From Caenorhabditis remanei (Eukaryota > Nematoda > Chromadorea > Rhabditida > Rhabditidae), in assembly GCF_010183535.1 (NCBI RefSeq), contig NC_071329.1:9734001-9798000 (forward strand): 64,000 bases of DNA, written 5' to 3'. Below are positions 49,470 through 60,700 of the stretch, in pieces (the first letter of the stretch is position 1; each line of letters starts with the position of its first letter). The notes below the pieces were generated by a model. It did no database searches. It worked only from the letters and a program-made list of their open reading frames with translations, and had not been told where the DNA came from. The position numbers and the translations under genes are program-made.

Positions 49470-52400
49470 GCTGCATAATAAATAGCAGACGCTAGCAGAA
49501 AAATCCCATCAATTCGTTTTTTGATAAACAATTTCCAGATTCTATATATAGAAGTCTATTCTTATTTAATTCCTAAACGAAAAAAGTCTGGCACAATTAA
49601 TTCAATTAATCACACTCGGCAACCTATACAACTGGGAAGTAAACTACTGATGACGAAAACGTCAAGGAACTAAAAAAGGTCTTACAGATGACATGAATAC
49701 TCAAAAATTCTCATCACGAAATCAGAAGCATCCAAAAAAAGATGCAGGTCAGTCAACAAAAGATTCCGCCCAAAAACGGAGTTTAGGTAAGATCAAAAAT
49801 CCAAAAGTGGCAAAAAGAGGAAACTGTTTATTTTATTAGTAACATGGAGGGTAGGAAAAGAAACATTTCGAATTAATCCAACTGTCTTTCCTGTTTTCAT
49901 TTCTGTAGCCATTTTCCATTTGGAATGTGGGTGGGATCTCTTTCATTTTTTTCATTTTGCCGGTTTGCTCTGACATCATTTTTTGGGTTGAAATTGGAAG
50001 AAAACCAGGGATAAAATGACACGGAAATGGATGAGATATAAGAGGAATTTCATTCTACAGACTGACATTTCGAATGAGATATTGGACTATGGTAGATGGG
50101 GGTAGACAAGATATTGGAAGATTAGAAAAACTGTGACATTTGGACAGAATTCTTTGATGGAATGTGGTACATTGAAATATTTAATGAGACAATGAACCCC
50201 CGTGTTGGATTAATTTTCCAGAAGGATGTCTTCTGGATGAAAAGGTCAAGTGACCCTTTTTTGCAGTGGGGTTGGGTCATTTGAAAGCATAGAAGCTCCA
50301 ACAAAAAGGGTCTTCCTCTCTTCTTTTTCTTCAGAAGGACGACTTAAATTCCATAAATTTTAAATTCGATCGAACACGTCTCATCACTGAAGAGAAAAAG
50401 ACAAGAGAAACGGGTATGATGGGCGCAAAACGATGGATTGCATATCTATTGGTTCCTGGTTTGGTTATGGTCAAAGAGCTGCAGAAAACTATTTTTCCGA
50501 GTTAGGAGGGCGGTTCTGACTCTTCAAAAACTGAAATGTAATTGATAACTAAAGACAGTCATTTGAATATATTTCACAATAGAACAATGATTCAACAAAT
50601 TAGTGGTTTTCGAATAAAAGTTGCAAAACTGATTTACGAAATCGTCGAAAAAACGATTTGATGTGTATTTCGTTAAATCATTGTGATTAAAAATGCGCCA
50701 TCTTTGGTCAGAGACCAACAACTTCCGAGAACTCTCTTCTCTTGGGACAAGACGGGTTAATTTTTGTGAACTAGTAGTCAAAGAACAATGGAAGACATAT
50801 TAAGTTACTATTTTGGGGCAATTGGACCAAAGAAACGTAATCGATAGTAAAGGAAGGAGAGAGGAAGTTGATGGGGGAGAAAGAACAGGCTGAAATTTCT
50901 TTTTTCGGAACATGAAACTGAAAACATTCCACAAGAAAAATTCTACAAGACTGAGATGACTTGATGGAAGCTTCTAAAATATGTTATGTCTGAAAAAAAT
51001 AATCAAAACTCGATAATGCCTACTGTGGATCGAAAAGACAAAAAGCTGAAGTCGAGTGCAAAAAGCTCTTCAAACATACTCAGACCATTGTAACCTAGAA
51101 ACAGTGTTTCACGGTGAAACATTTGACTCTTTACGAGTTTTAGAAAACGGTGATTTTGAATTCTGATTCAAATACATAGGTTCCAAAAATTGACAGAGGA
51201 AGAAAAATGACGCGAATAAAGAAAAGTTCAAAAGTAAAAAAAGAGAAAATAAATGCAAATCTGAGTCGCTTTATTTCTTTCCCTCCCACTCATACCTATT
51301 TACACGTCGTGTTTACCTATATCTTATCCTAAACAAAAACAACAAAATGGGATTTGGAAAAAGGCGAATGTTCCAGGTTTCATGGGGTCAAAAATAAAAA
51401 TAAATGTATTCCAAAGGAAGAAGAACAAGAGGAGGCGGAGAGACACAATGATCAATTTTTTATTCTTGTTTGAGTTTTTAATATAATCCGAGTAGGGAAA
51501 TATGGTTCGAAGATTTCATTCGGAAACACAAATTTCAAGAAGGTATAATTATCAGATGTTATGAAAAACTGTTAAAGTGTTTCATCAGTACAAGAACAAC
51601 TGTTGAAAGTGTGTTGACCCCAAAAAAGAATGTTTATATGAAGTCATCCCGTGTGCCATCATCCCAGAGGTCCAGAGTTCACCGAAAAAAGAAACAAAAA
51701 GAGAGCCGAAGCGGGGAAAAACAACAGTATGAAGTGATGATCATTTTGGGATTTATCACATTTCAACACGTTCTACATTCTTCTTCTTCTCCCTTTTCTC
51801 AACTTGTTCCAACTCATTCTTTGCTCTTTTCTCTGGAGATTTCGTGTCGATTATCTTCGTTTTTCAAGTGTATTTTTTTCTTTGGTAGGCGGTGCTTATT
51901 CTGTTTCTTCTTTTTCTCTTTCTCATTCAACAATTCTTCATTTCATCTTTCTCTCTTTCACTTGTTTCATCACGGTTTACGAGCCATCATTCACCCATTA
52001 AAGGAATTGTGGAGCAGATTGCGGGATGACCCACATTTTGATGGTTTTCCTCTATCGAAATGGGTCCGAAAGAGAGAGAAACAAATAAAAAAGGGAGAGA
52101 AAAGGGCAAAGGAAGGAAACAAAAATGGAGATGGAAAAGGATGTGGGGGTGGACATACGGATATCGGTAGTCTAATGGAAACAAAAAAATAAGCTAGGGG
52201 AACATTTGGATTTTAAGTAGTACATGCAACGTTTAACTCATTCTTGAGAAAACATTTTCCAATGGAGTGGAACAGAAATCGGGTATACGATCATGCCCAA
52301 TTCTTTGAAAAGAAGAAAAGTATAGGTTGGTGAATTTGGTTTACAGAAATGTGTGAGAACTATTATTCTAAAATGAGCATTCACTTTTTTTACGACCGAC

Positions 52401-53907
52401 TTTTGGTAATGGTTTGAAAATTCATCGAAAATCGCAGAGATAGATCGAGAATATTCAATTTATGACAAGATCTAACTTGTCTGGATCTGATCTTCACTAA
52501 GCACATACTCAAATTTCTTAGGATGCCGTCACCTCCTTTCTTCTCCTATTTCTGAATTTATAATTAGATGTTGACGAGTTCTTCATAGCTAATTTTGTAA
52601 ATTAGTTCAATTGTTTGGGAAACAAACAAGCTCAAAAACACGTACACTCTGATTCGGGACCTCTCTAACTCTCTCTTTTACAATATATTTGAGAGAAATT
52701 GGAATGGAGCATAAAACCAACTTATAGATGACGCTAATTTGATGAGTAAACTGAAAAAACTAAGAAAAAATTGAGAAGAAATGAATGAAAAAAGAATATA
52801 AAGGTAATATCCATGAAACTTCTTGAAATATCACATGAATCCAGTGAAACATTGAATGAGTTGAGTTGTTGGAGATGGGGGAAAACATGAATATTCAAAC
52901 ATTCAGTGATTCGAAAAGGGAGAGCAGGTACATCCAAAGAGATAAAATGAATGCTCTTTGAGTTCCTTATGGAAACATTTTGTTGAGTTGAACTCTTCCG
53001 TGTCTGCGAGTCACGTTCGCAACATTTCTCTGCAAATTTCTACTGCTATCGAATATTGGTCAATCAAGAATACGCTTCAGAATATGAACAGAAGAGAATC
53101 CAAATACTTTTGAATTCTCCCAACAGGATCTAATTTGAAAACTCGTTTTGAAAAGTGAACTCAAATTGCTCTGAAAGTTGGGAGTGGTAATAAAACAAAG
53201 AAAAAGAGTAGTACTCGAAGTATTTCCTTATTGGGAACTTCCTGCTTTGAATCGAAAACTGAATAAGGTTTTTAGCAAAACTGTCTTTTCTCTATTCTGT
53301 TTATTCTCTTTGAAGCTAGACTCCAAAATCAGAATCCTATTTCATGGAATTTGAGTCAAAATTAATCAATGGAACGGAACAGAACCAACAACTGATTGAT
53401 AAAGAAAGAAATTTGGAGACTAATTCTAGGAAAGAAACGAAAGTAACGGACAGGTTAGATTAACATGACAATAGAATAATTACATTTTTGTTGTGCTGTT
53501 CTGTTTTTTGAAATAAATGAGTCAAATTGGAAAACAGAGTGGCTTAACGCACTTTCGAAGACAATCGAAGTCAATTGAAAACATTCGGAAAAAGAAAAAA
53601 TGAACATGTTGTCCTTGTTTTACAACCGTACTCGAAATATTGAAATGACATCATTGGGATCAGTGAAGCTAATATTATTGAAGGTCTGAAGTATGCTAAA
53701 TAAAAACTGGAATCGAAGTACAGCAGGTTCTAAATTATGTGGATCAGGAATTGTCTCAAAGACTATTTGAAGTCCAAAAGTTAACTATGAAAGTGTACTG
53801 AACCATTCTTGAAATTGATTATTCCCACGTTCATTATTAATCTGTGAACTGTCATTGTTCCACTTCCAAATTAATCATGTAAAACGAAAATCAAATCAGT
53901 TTTTAAA

Positions 53908-54913
53908 ATGTCGTCTAAAACAAAAGAAGAAATTCAAACTTCTAACAACCAGTAAGCTGAACTCTCCTCAACTCTATTCTGATCTTCTGAGTTTCCAGAG
54001 ATAGTTCTGAAGAAGAAGACGAGAATTTCGTTGAAAAAATACTTATTAAGGATCAATTCAAACTAAATGATTCTTTTCGTGAAGAAGTCGATTCAGTCAT
54101 CAAATATATGTATGTAATGCGTACACTTACAGACCGATTTCTGGATATGTGCATTGTAAGTAGTATTAAATTTTTTCAAAGATTTATTGCTTTTTCAGTC
54201 GGACCAAAGCTGGCATTTTGACGATAATACTAACATAAAAACCAGTGGCTGGAGATATATGCAATGTTTCATGAAATATGTTCCATTCATCGAAGACAAT
54301 AAATCAGAAGCTGCAAGTTTGAATCGGCTACACGACAAACTGGGGCGGATCGAAGAGGAACGTTACTGTGAGATAAAATGAATCTCATGAAGAAATAATA
54401 TCAACTTCAGATGATTTCCTCTACGTCGACCACGATTCAAGCGTCTTCAGAACATCCAGAGACCTGTTGAAAGATATTGAAACAGTGTACAATTCTGTTG
54501 AAATCCTCCTGATGAGATGCAATCGTAGAAGGAGGAAACTGGAGAAAGCAGCGATTGTAACTGATCTCAAACACCATTGCGAAAAATATCGTTTGACTGT
54601 ACGTGATTTGGATAACGAGGTAAGTTTTCAAAGAGATTCATATTATTCGATTAAATGTAATTTCCAGCTCATTCGACTATCAAATCTTCAAAAATTTGTG
54701 AAAGATAATGGTCCATTTCACGGAGAGCACTTCCAACAAGGGCTTTTAATAATTCAACAGATTACTACATTGAGAAGTGATATGATCATAGAGCAAATGA
54801 GAAAAAGAGAACTGGAGAAGATCAGAAGCTGTAAAAGTAGAAGTAAAAGTAAGAGCAAAGGCAAAACCAAGAGCAAAAGTGCCAGTCGTACAGTTCGAGT
54901 TTCGAAAAAATAG
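53908..54913 (+). CDS. Orphan nematode protein with Lys/Ser-rich tail
   Basis: Not recognised. Five exons, 53908-53951, 53999-54155, 54199-54367, 54411-54619 and 54668-54913, with four introns of 43-48 nt and perfect phase agreement (274 aa). This compact structure is typical of an expressed Caenorhabditis gene. Order: an acidic N-terminus (DSSEEEDENFVEK), a helical core rich in Arg/Asp/Leu (FREEVDSVIKYMYVMRTLTD; NRRRRKLEKAAIVTDLKHHC), then a basic tail of alternating Lys/Arg and Ser (SRSKSKSKGKTKSKSASRT) reminiscent of SR/KS proteins. No signal peptide or membrane segment. RNA or chromatin association is possible from the tail but unproven. It stands alone, 6.6 kb upstream of nothing obvious and 3.6 kb from the GTPase. 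Confidence 0.82.
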
Positions 54914-57900
54914 ATTATTGGCTTTACTGTGGAATGAACTTGTTCTTTTCTTTCTGCTTATTAATGTGTGTGAACACCTTTTGTTCGAAATCTCGTAAAA
55001 TCGCAACAAGAAAATCCGATCAGGCCCAACTTCTACAAAAATCCTTCGTATACATCCCTTGGTCAAGATTATGTCTGATCAGAGAACTCGCGTTCAGCAT
55101 CGAGGATTATGCAAAACATCCCACTGATTCCCACCCTCGCCTCCTCTGAAAATCGGCTCAACATGAAAATGTTCTGTCATCATTATTTGCATTCCAAGCA
55201 GTATAAACGATATTGCATAATCAAACAAGGAAGCTCTTTTCACTGTATTTCATTGATCTTTTGTATTCGAAAACAATGGCATTTAGTGTCTGCGTTTCCA
55301 GCGATCTTACTATATTTCGGATTCAGACAGGTTTCTAAAACATCCTTTGTTTTCTCTTTGTGATGTAATAGACCTCCATCAATCCAAATGAGATAATTGG
55401 ATAATTCAATGAATAGACAAATACTAGCCATTTCTAAAAAAACTTTTATTTTTTTTCTCGTTCAGTCTCAGTTGTGTTCCGACTATTCTAGAAAAGAAAC
55501 TGTTTTGGATTGAAAATCGGAAATGAGTTCTCTGACCTCTCCTCCCACACCCGGAAACTAGTTTTATCCCTTTTAATGTGCCATGCCAGACCAATTTAAA
55601 ACGGATTTTGTTACATTTTCTCGGTTAAAGGTTACATCGAATAGGTCACCTGAAAAGAATTTCGATTATTTGTTTTGACATTTTGAAATTTTTCACATTT
55701 ATAGAAAGAAGTTCTGAACGCCCAACTTTGTCAAGACAAAACAGCCATGCATAGAAAGAAATACTATATAGAAGGAATAATATATAGATATATTCATTTC
55801 TATACTTTCTTTGTTCGATTGAGTTCTGTCTAAAATTTTCAATGAAAGTAACCTAAAATTATTGCTTATTCTGCTTCTCTTCTCACATGTTTATTATATT
55901 TTCAGTGAAAAAGAGTCAGATATTCTGACAAATCTCTCAATCCCTATATTACAAATACTCTATAATTTGCATCAATTCACTCCAATTCTTGTCCCCCTTT
56001 CGAAAATAAAGTAGTTGATGTTTATAGTTTGACCTTTTCGAAACAAATCAAAAAGTTCCGTGTTCATCCTCTCCTCTAATCGTTTTTTGTTTTCGCTAAT
56101 ATGTTGTTTATTTTGTCCGTTCCACCTCGCTTTCGCCCAACAAAAAACGGACAAAATAATCCTCAATTCAGTGCGTGCTGAAAGACTCATTATTATTTTT
56201 CTCTGAATCTCTCCTTCCCAACCTAATCCCGTTCACAATCATCAACCGATTATTAAAACGTTTTGTTCATTCGGTTCAACTCCGTTTCTCTCATTTTCAT
56301 TGTGGAATTATTATTTGCACTATCATAAGTTTCGAAAGTTCGATTTCACATTATGAGGATTTTAATTCCCCGAGCAACGTGCTCTCTCAAGTGACTACAG
56401 TATACCTTTGTGGCGAGTCTTGTGATTAACATCTTCTGACTTATTCTTCTTGTACTCTATCATGAATCAGAATACTTCAATTTTTGAAAATGTTCCTGAG
56501 TAATCAGCTTATCTGAAAGGACAACAATCTTAACTTTTGTATGATTAGATACAAAAAAATTTTTTTAAACAAATGAGGAGAATTGATTATATATATGTAG
56601 CCAGATTGGATAGCCATTTAGGAAAAAATTACAACATTTCGGATGAGAAGGAGGTTTTCCCTCACCATCCATCCCCACCATCACTCAATTTCTGTCTGAC
56701 TCCTTTCTTTCAATTCCACCTTCCGTTTTCTTGTAATCCATTCTAATCCTCCTGTATTCTTATTTCAATGGATTACCTCCATCTGAGTATTATTTTCTCT
56801 GTTTTTTTATTCCATCCAATTTTTGTCCTATTCATCCAAAAGACATATTCTTCATCAAAATTCTCTTCTTTCTCAAATCAATTTCGTTGATTCAGTCGTT
56901 GATTCTTCCCTCATTTCTATTGTCCCTGTATTCATGAAATACAATTCTTTTGTGGTTTTAAGTCCTCTCGGAACAACGATAAATTGTAGGATCAGAACGA
57001 AGAAATAGTGTTAAAAATGAAGGAAAAAGAAAGAAAACAGAGTGAAATCTCAGAGTTCATATCCGGTGTCTCGTGAGGGTTTTTGACTTTTTTGGAAGAA
57101 AGAAGGCGTTTTTCGTTTGCCTCGAACCTTCAGCTATTTTTGAGAAAAACGGATGTAAGGTGGGTGATTTTCTACTTATTTTTTCTCTTTTTCTCAGTTT
57201 TCTCGGCTCAATGACCTTTGTTTCCAATTGTTGAAAAGGTGGAATTCTTTGTTTTTGCGAAGTAAGAGAGTCTTCTAAAGCTATGTTACTCCTATTATTA
57301 CCGTACTCTTTGTCAAGTTCGAATATGAAGTTCACTGAAAAACATCCAGTTTTATGAAGCATGTATGATGTCCTTTCAAGTTTTAGAGAAACACGCTTGA
57401 GAGGTCACGTTCTACAATTTTTGAATCACTTCACCAATAAACAACCATGGAGAAAAATGTCTTTGAATTTTCACCTGTTCTCGTGTCAGCTCATGAGTTT
57501 TCTCTTTTGTTCTATTCATGGTAGTTCTTCATTTTTTGAAAGAAGATAATTTTCCATTCAGTTAAGTGTGATAAAAGGCGATTTATCAAGAATATCTAAT
57601 AGAATAACTTCATCCAGATATGAAAAAGAATGAAAGAATAACTAGAAAATCTTCTCCAACAGTTACACCTCATAAATCTTCGTCCGGTCTGCCTGAATCC
57701 ATTTTTTCGTTTCCCTTCTTGTCTTTTATTCTCTAATTCTATTAATCCTTCACATTATTTCAATCTTCGCTACTACCGATTTTGTCCCGCATATTGATAG
57801 ATATCCGCCGTTTCATTGTCATTCATATCCGACGAGACGAAACGAATTTTCGCTCGATTCTATGTCTACAAGTCCTTCTTTTCCTCTCTATCGAATAGTG

Positions 57901-58518
57901 TCTCCTCTTGATTTTTATGTTCGCACAGTTCTGAAAATTGAAACAGAAGAGTGTATTATTCGACCAATTTAATGTTCGTCTAATGATCAAGTCCAATAAA
58001 ATCTTCTATTAGTTTTAAAGGTCTTGGTCATTTCTTCTCAAAAAAATACAAAAGAAGAAAAAAGAAGAGACTGTGACGTAGTCGATAAAAGTTTCAATCT
58101 CTTTGTTCCATTTTTCATTCGACTGATTGATAGTGACTACTGATATCAGTTCAAAAACTAAGACCAGGTTCATATAACGACCTCCAACCATGTACAGGTG
58201 GTCACTATCATTCTTCTTCTTCTCCTTCTACCGCCATTTTTTATTTCGTATAGCTGAAAGATGAAGTTGGACGAAGCAAGAAAGAAGAAGAAGTACTTCT
58301 GGGTCAGAAATTTGTACATTACACACTTCCTACTTCAACATACACCTCTTCATTTTCCTTTTTTGCATTCCTAGATTTGAAAGTGCTACAAGAGAGAAAT
58401 CGACTTCCGATTAGTTTCTTTTCCTTTTTTCTCTTTATATTAGCTCTTTTTCTCTTTTTCTCTCTATACTTCTCTCCTCGAATGATAACATTTTTAATTC
58501 AAATCAGTTCATCACAAA
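54914..58518 (+). other. Intergenic, orphan gene to GTPase gene
   Basis: Pyrimidine-rich on the + strand (TCTTTTC and TTCTTCT runs), as expected ahead of a + strand gene. No coding exon, RNA gene or repeat that I can support. Confidence 0.5.
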
Positions 58519-59897
58519 ATGGATGAACTTGTGTTTTTCAGAGGAATGGCTCCTGATCCAAACACTTTCGATCGAGTATTCAAATTTGTAATTCTTGGAG
58601 GAAAATCGGTGAGTGAGGCCTATAAAGTTCAAGGAAAAACTGAAAATGTTTTCAAAGTTTAAAATGAGGTCGGAGAATTGCTTCATCTCTTTTCTCTAGT
58701 TGTATTCAAATTTTGGATAAGTTATGGTCACAGTACGAATGTTTCAATCTAAAGATCAACGCCTACAAGTTGAACAAATAAACACTTTCTTAATTTTGAG
58801 GAAGTATATTTCTAATTAAATTGTTGTGACCCCTATTATCAAATTGTATCAAAATTAACCAACCGTTCCCAGACAGCTTCCTTAATTGTTCACTTGCTTG
58901 TAAAACTGTATTTTGGTCATGGTACGGAGAAGTTGTTTCAATGATTCATTGAGATCAAAACAGTTGGAAACACTTTCGGAGATAGGAATGATGGTGTCTT
59001 AAAACCGGAAATAAGTTAATATGAGCTCAAGAAGATAGAATTTTGATTAGTATCAAGTCGCAAAATTTCTGTCAAGAATATTCTCATCAAACGGGAAATG
59101 TTTCAGGTTGGAAAGAAGACACTTCTACGTTCGTTTTGCACAGAAGGAGATGATGAAAGCATTTGGACATCACTGACTGTTGATGATGAGAAAGTGTTGA
59201 TTGAAGCCACTGTTACACAGAAATGGGAAGAAGGAATGTCGAAAGAGAATGATGCGATTGCTCTTGTATTCTCAACCACTGATGTTTATGTGAGTACCTT
59301 AGCAATTTTAACTATGTTGTTTATTCATTTTTTTAGAGTTTCGAATACACTCTCGAATTATACAATGAAATTCAAAAAACAACAGAGAAAATTCCGTTGG
59401 TTTTTATTGAAAATAAGATGGACATTGTTGAAGAAAGTCAAATGGAAAAGACGCTGGTAGAAGGAGAATTGAGAAAAAAACATAAACGATTATACAGGTT
59501 CGTATCTCGGGTTTTCGTGTCACTTTAACTTTGAAACATGTTTTAGAGTATCTGCAATGAAAGAGTTCAATGTAATGCATCCTTTCGCTTATTTAATCGA
59601 AAAGCTTACTCGCCAAAAGAAGGATGTCAATGCAAATGAAAGGTGGGTTGGGAGAAAACTAGTCAGATATTGAGAAGTCATTTTTCTAACCAATTTTTCG
59701 AGAAGCTTACCAAATATTTTGAATTAATTACTATGAATTAGAAGTTTTTGCAGCGTTTCAGAAAACAGTCTTCGTCTGTAACTTCGTCTACTGCAACTCC
59801 ACCGTCATCTACTGAAGCTTGGGGTGAACCTTCACCTTCAGAAAGCAATTCAACAACTCTTCCTCTAAACAAAAAAGATAAATGCATACTCATGTAA
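58519..59897 (+). CDS. Degenerate Ras/Rab-like small GTPase with CAAX end
   Basis: Exons 58519-58608, 59107-59289, 59337-59497, 59547-59642 and 59762-59897; phases 0, 0, 2, 2 agree (221 aa). A second start at 58546 (MAPDPNTFDRVFKF), just after a TTTTTCAG that could be a trans-splice site, gives 212 aa. G-domain signatures: G1 is GGKSVGKKT, aligned to GxxxxGK[ST] but with Lys at the Mg2+-binding Ser/Thr position. The DxxG of G3 is not recognisable (VTQKWEEG). G4 NKMD (residues 117-120) and G5 SAM (147-149) are good. The tail is Ser/Thr/Pro-rich and ends CILM, a prenylation box. So it probably binds guanine nucleotide weakly or without hydrolysis and sits on membranes (inference). Confidence 0.78.
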
Positions 59898-60126
59898 TTT
59901 TCGTTGATTTCTAATATTCTACGATCGTATTAGTGCAGAAAAACAAATTTGCTATACTCTTTTTTTTACAAATGTTTGGGCGTTACGGTTTTGATCTCTT
60001 CTCTCCATTTTCGGATAAAAAAATAAACATTTTGGATAGCTGATGGATCTCTTTTAATATGTGTTTTTAAAATCATGGATAGCAAGCTTGATTCCCAATT
60101 TGCAAATAAATTAGAAAAACTGAAAG

Positions 60127-60467
60127 TGTCACAGGGTCTCAGGATGAGTAGTGAAAATAAACGCGCTCCGCTGAAATCAGCTGAAATTTTAGCGCGAAAT
60201 TCAAAATAATTTTTATATTTAAAAATTTTATCTATTTTTTCAATAGAATTGATCTCGAAAAGACGCGCGACGGTCAAAAAACTGACTGAAAATGCGGGAA
60301 AACAGACATAAATCGGCTCAAAAAGTGGTCGATTAAGCTGCGTATCAAAGTGCCACAGTGAAACAGCGAATTGAAAAAATTAAAATTTGAATTTACCGCC
60401 AATGTCTAGTGGAGCGCATACGATTTCACTACTCACACCTAGACCCTGTGACACCTAGACCCTGTGA
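60127..60467. mobile_element. MITE with duplicated right end
   Basis: Left end GTGTCACAGGGTCTCAGGAT (then GAGTAGTGAAA and a GCGCTCC) is matched in inverse at 60412-60452 (GGAGCGCATACGATTTCACT then ACTCACACCTAGACCCTGTG). The terminal ACACCTAGACCCTGTG is present twice in tandem (60435-60450, 60452-60467). GC-richer than its surroundings, with no long ORF. Lies between the GTPase and dbt-1. Confidence 0.7.
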
Positions 60468-60700
60468 AGTGTTCCACAATTCTAATTTGAAAAACCGCGC
60501 ATTTTGCGCTTGAAACGCGCCAAGCACAAGAGATGTGCCTTCAAAAAGAATGACGCACTTTGCCGATTTTTTTATTTTTCTCACGGCTTCCACGATTTTT
60601 ATCTTTTCTGCTTTTTCAAACGTTTTCTTCTCGATAGGTTTTTTTTTAAAAAGAACGACTGGCTTTCAGAGTATTAAACTGGTAAGTTAACCCGACGAAA

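Larger units (their letters stand above)
47290..53907. other. Upstream region of the giant gene
   Basis: Divergent intergenic space between the giant gene (-) and the orphan gene (+). Contains the broken ORF at 48.2 kb, a GTGGGAGGAG element at 48.68 kb and the Tc1-like hairpin. A long low-complexity frame at 51.6-52.2 kb is judged non-coding. Confidence 0.55.

Noticed and set aside
51611..52192. 193-codon + strand frame
   Set aside because: Longest raw frame in the window but made of Lys/Ser-rich and Phe/Ser low-complexity runs from polypurine and polypyrimidine tracts; no ATG-supported start or splice links.
54934..55149. Frame with faint histone-H3-like spacing
   Set aside because: Resemblance limited to a few Arg/Leu positions; no continuous match or start codon.
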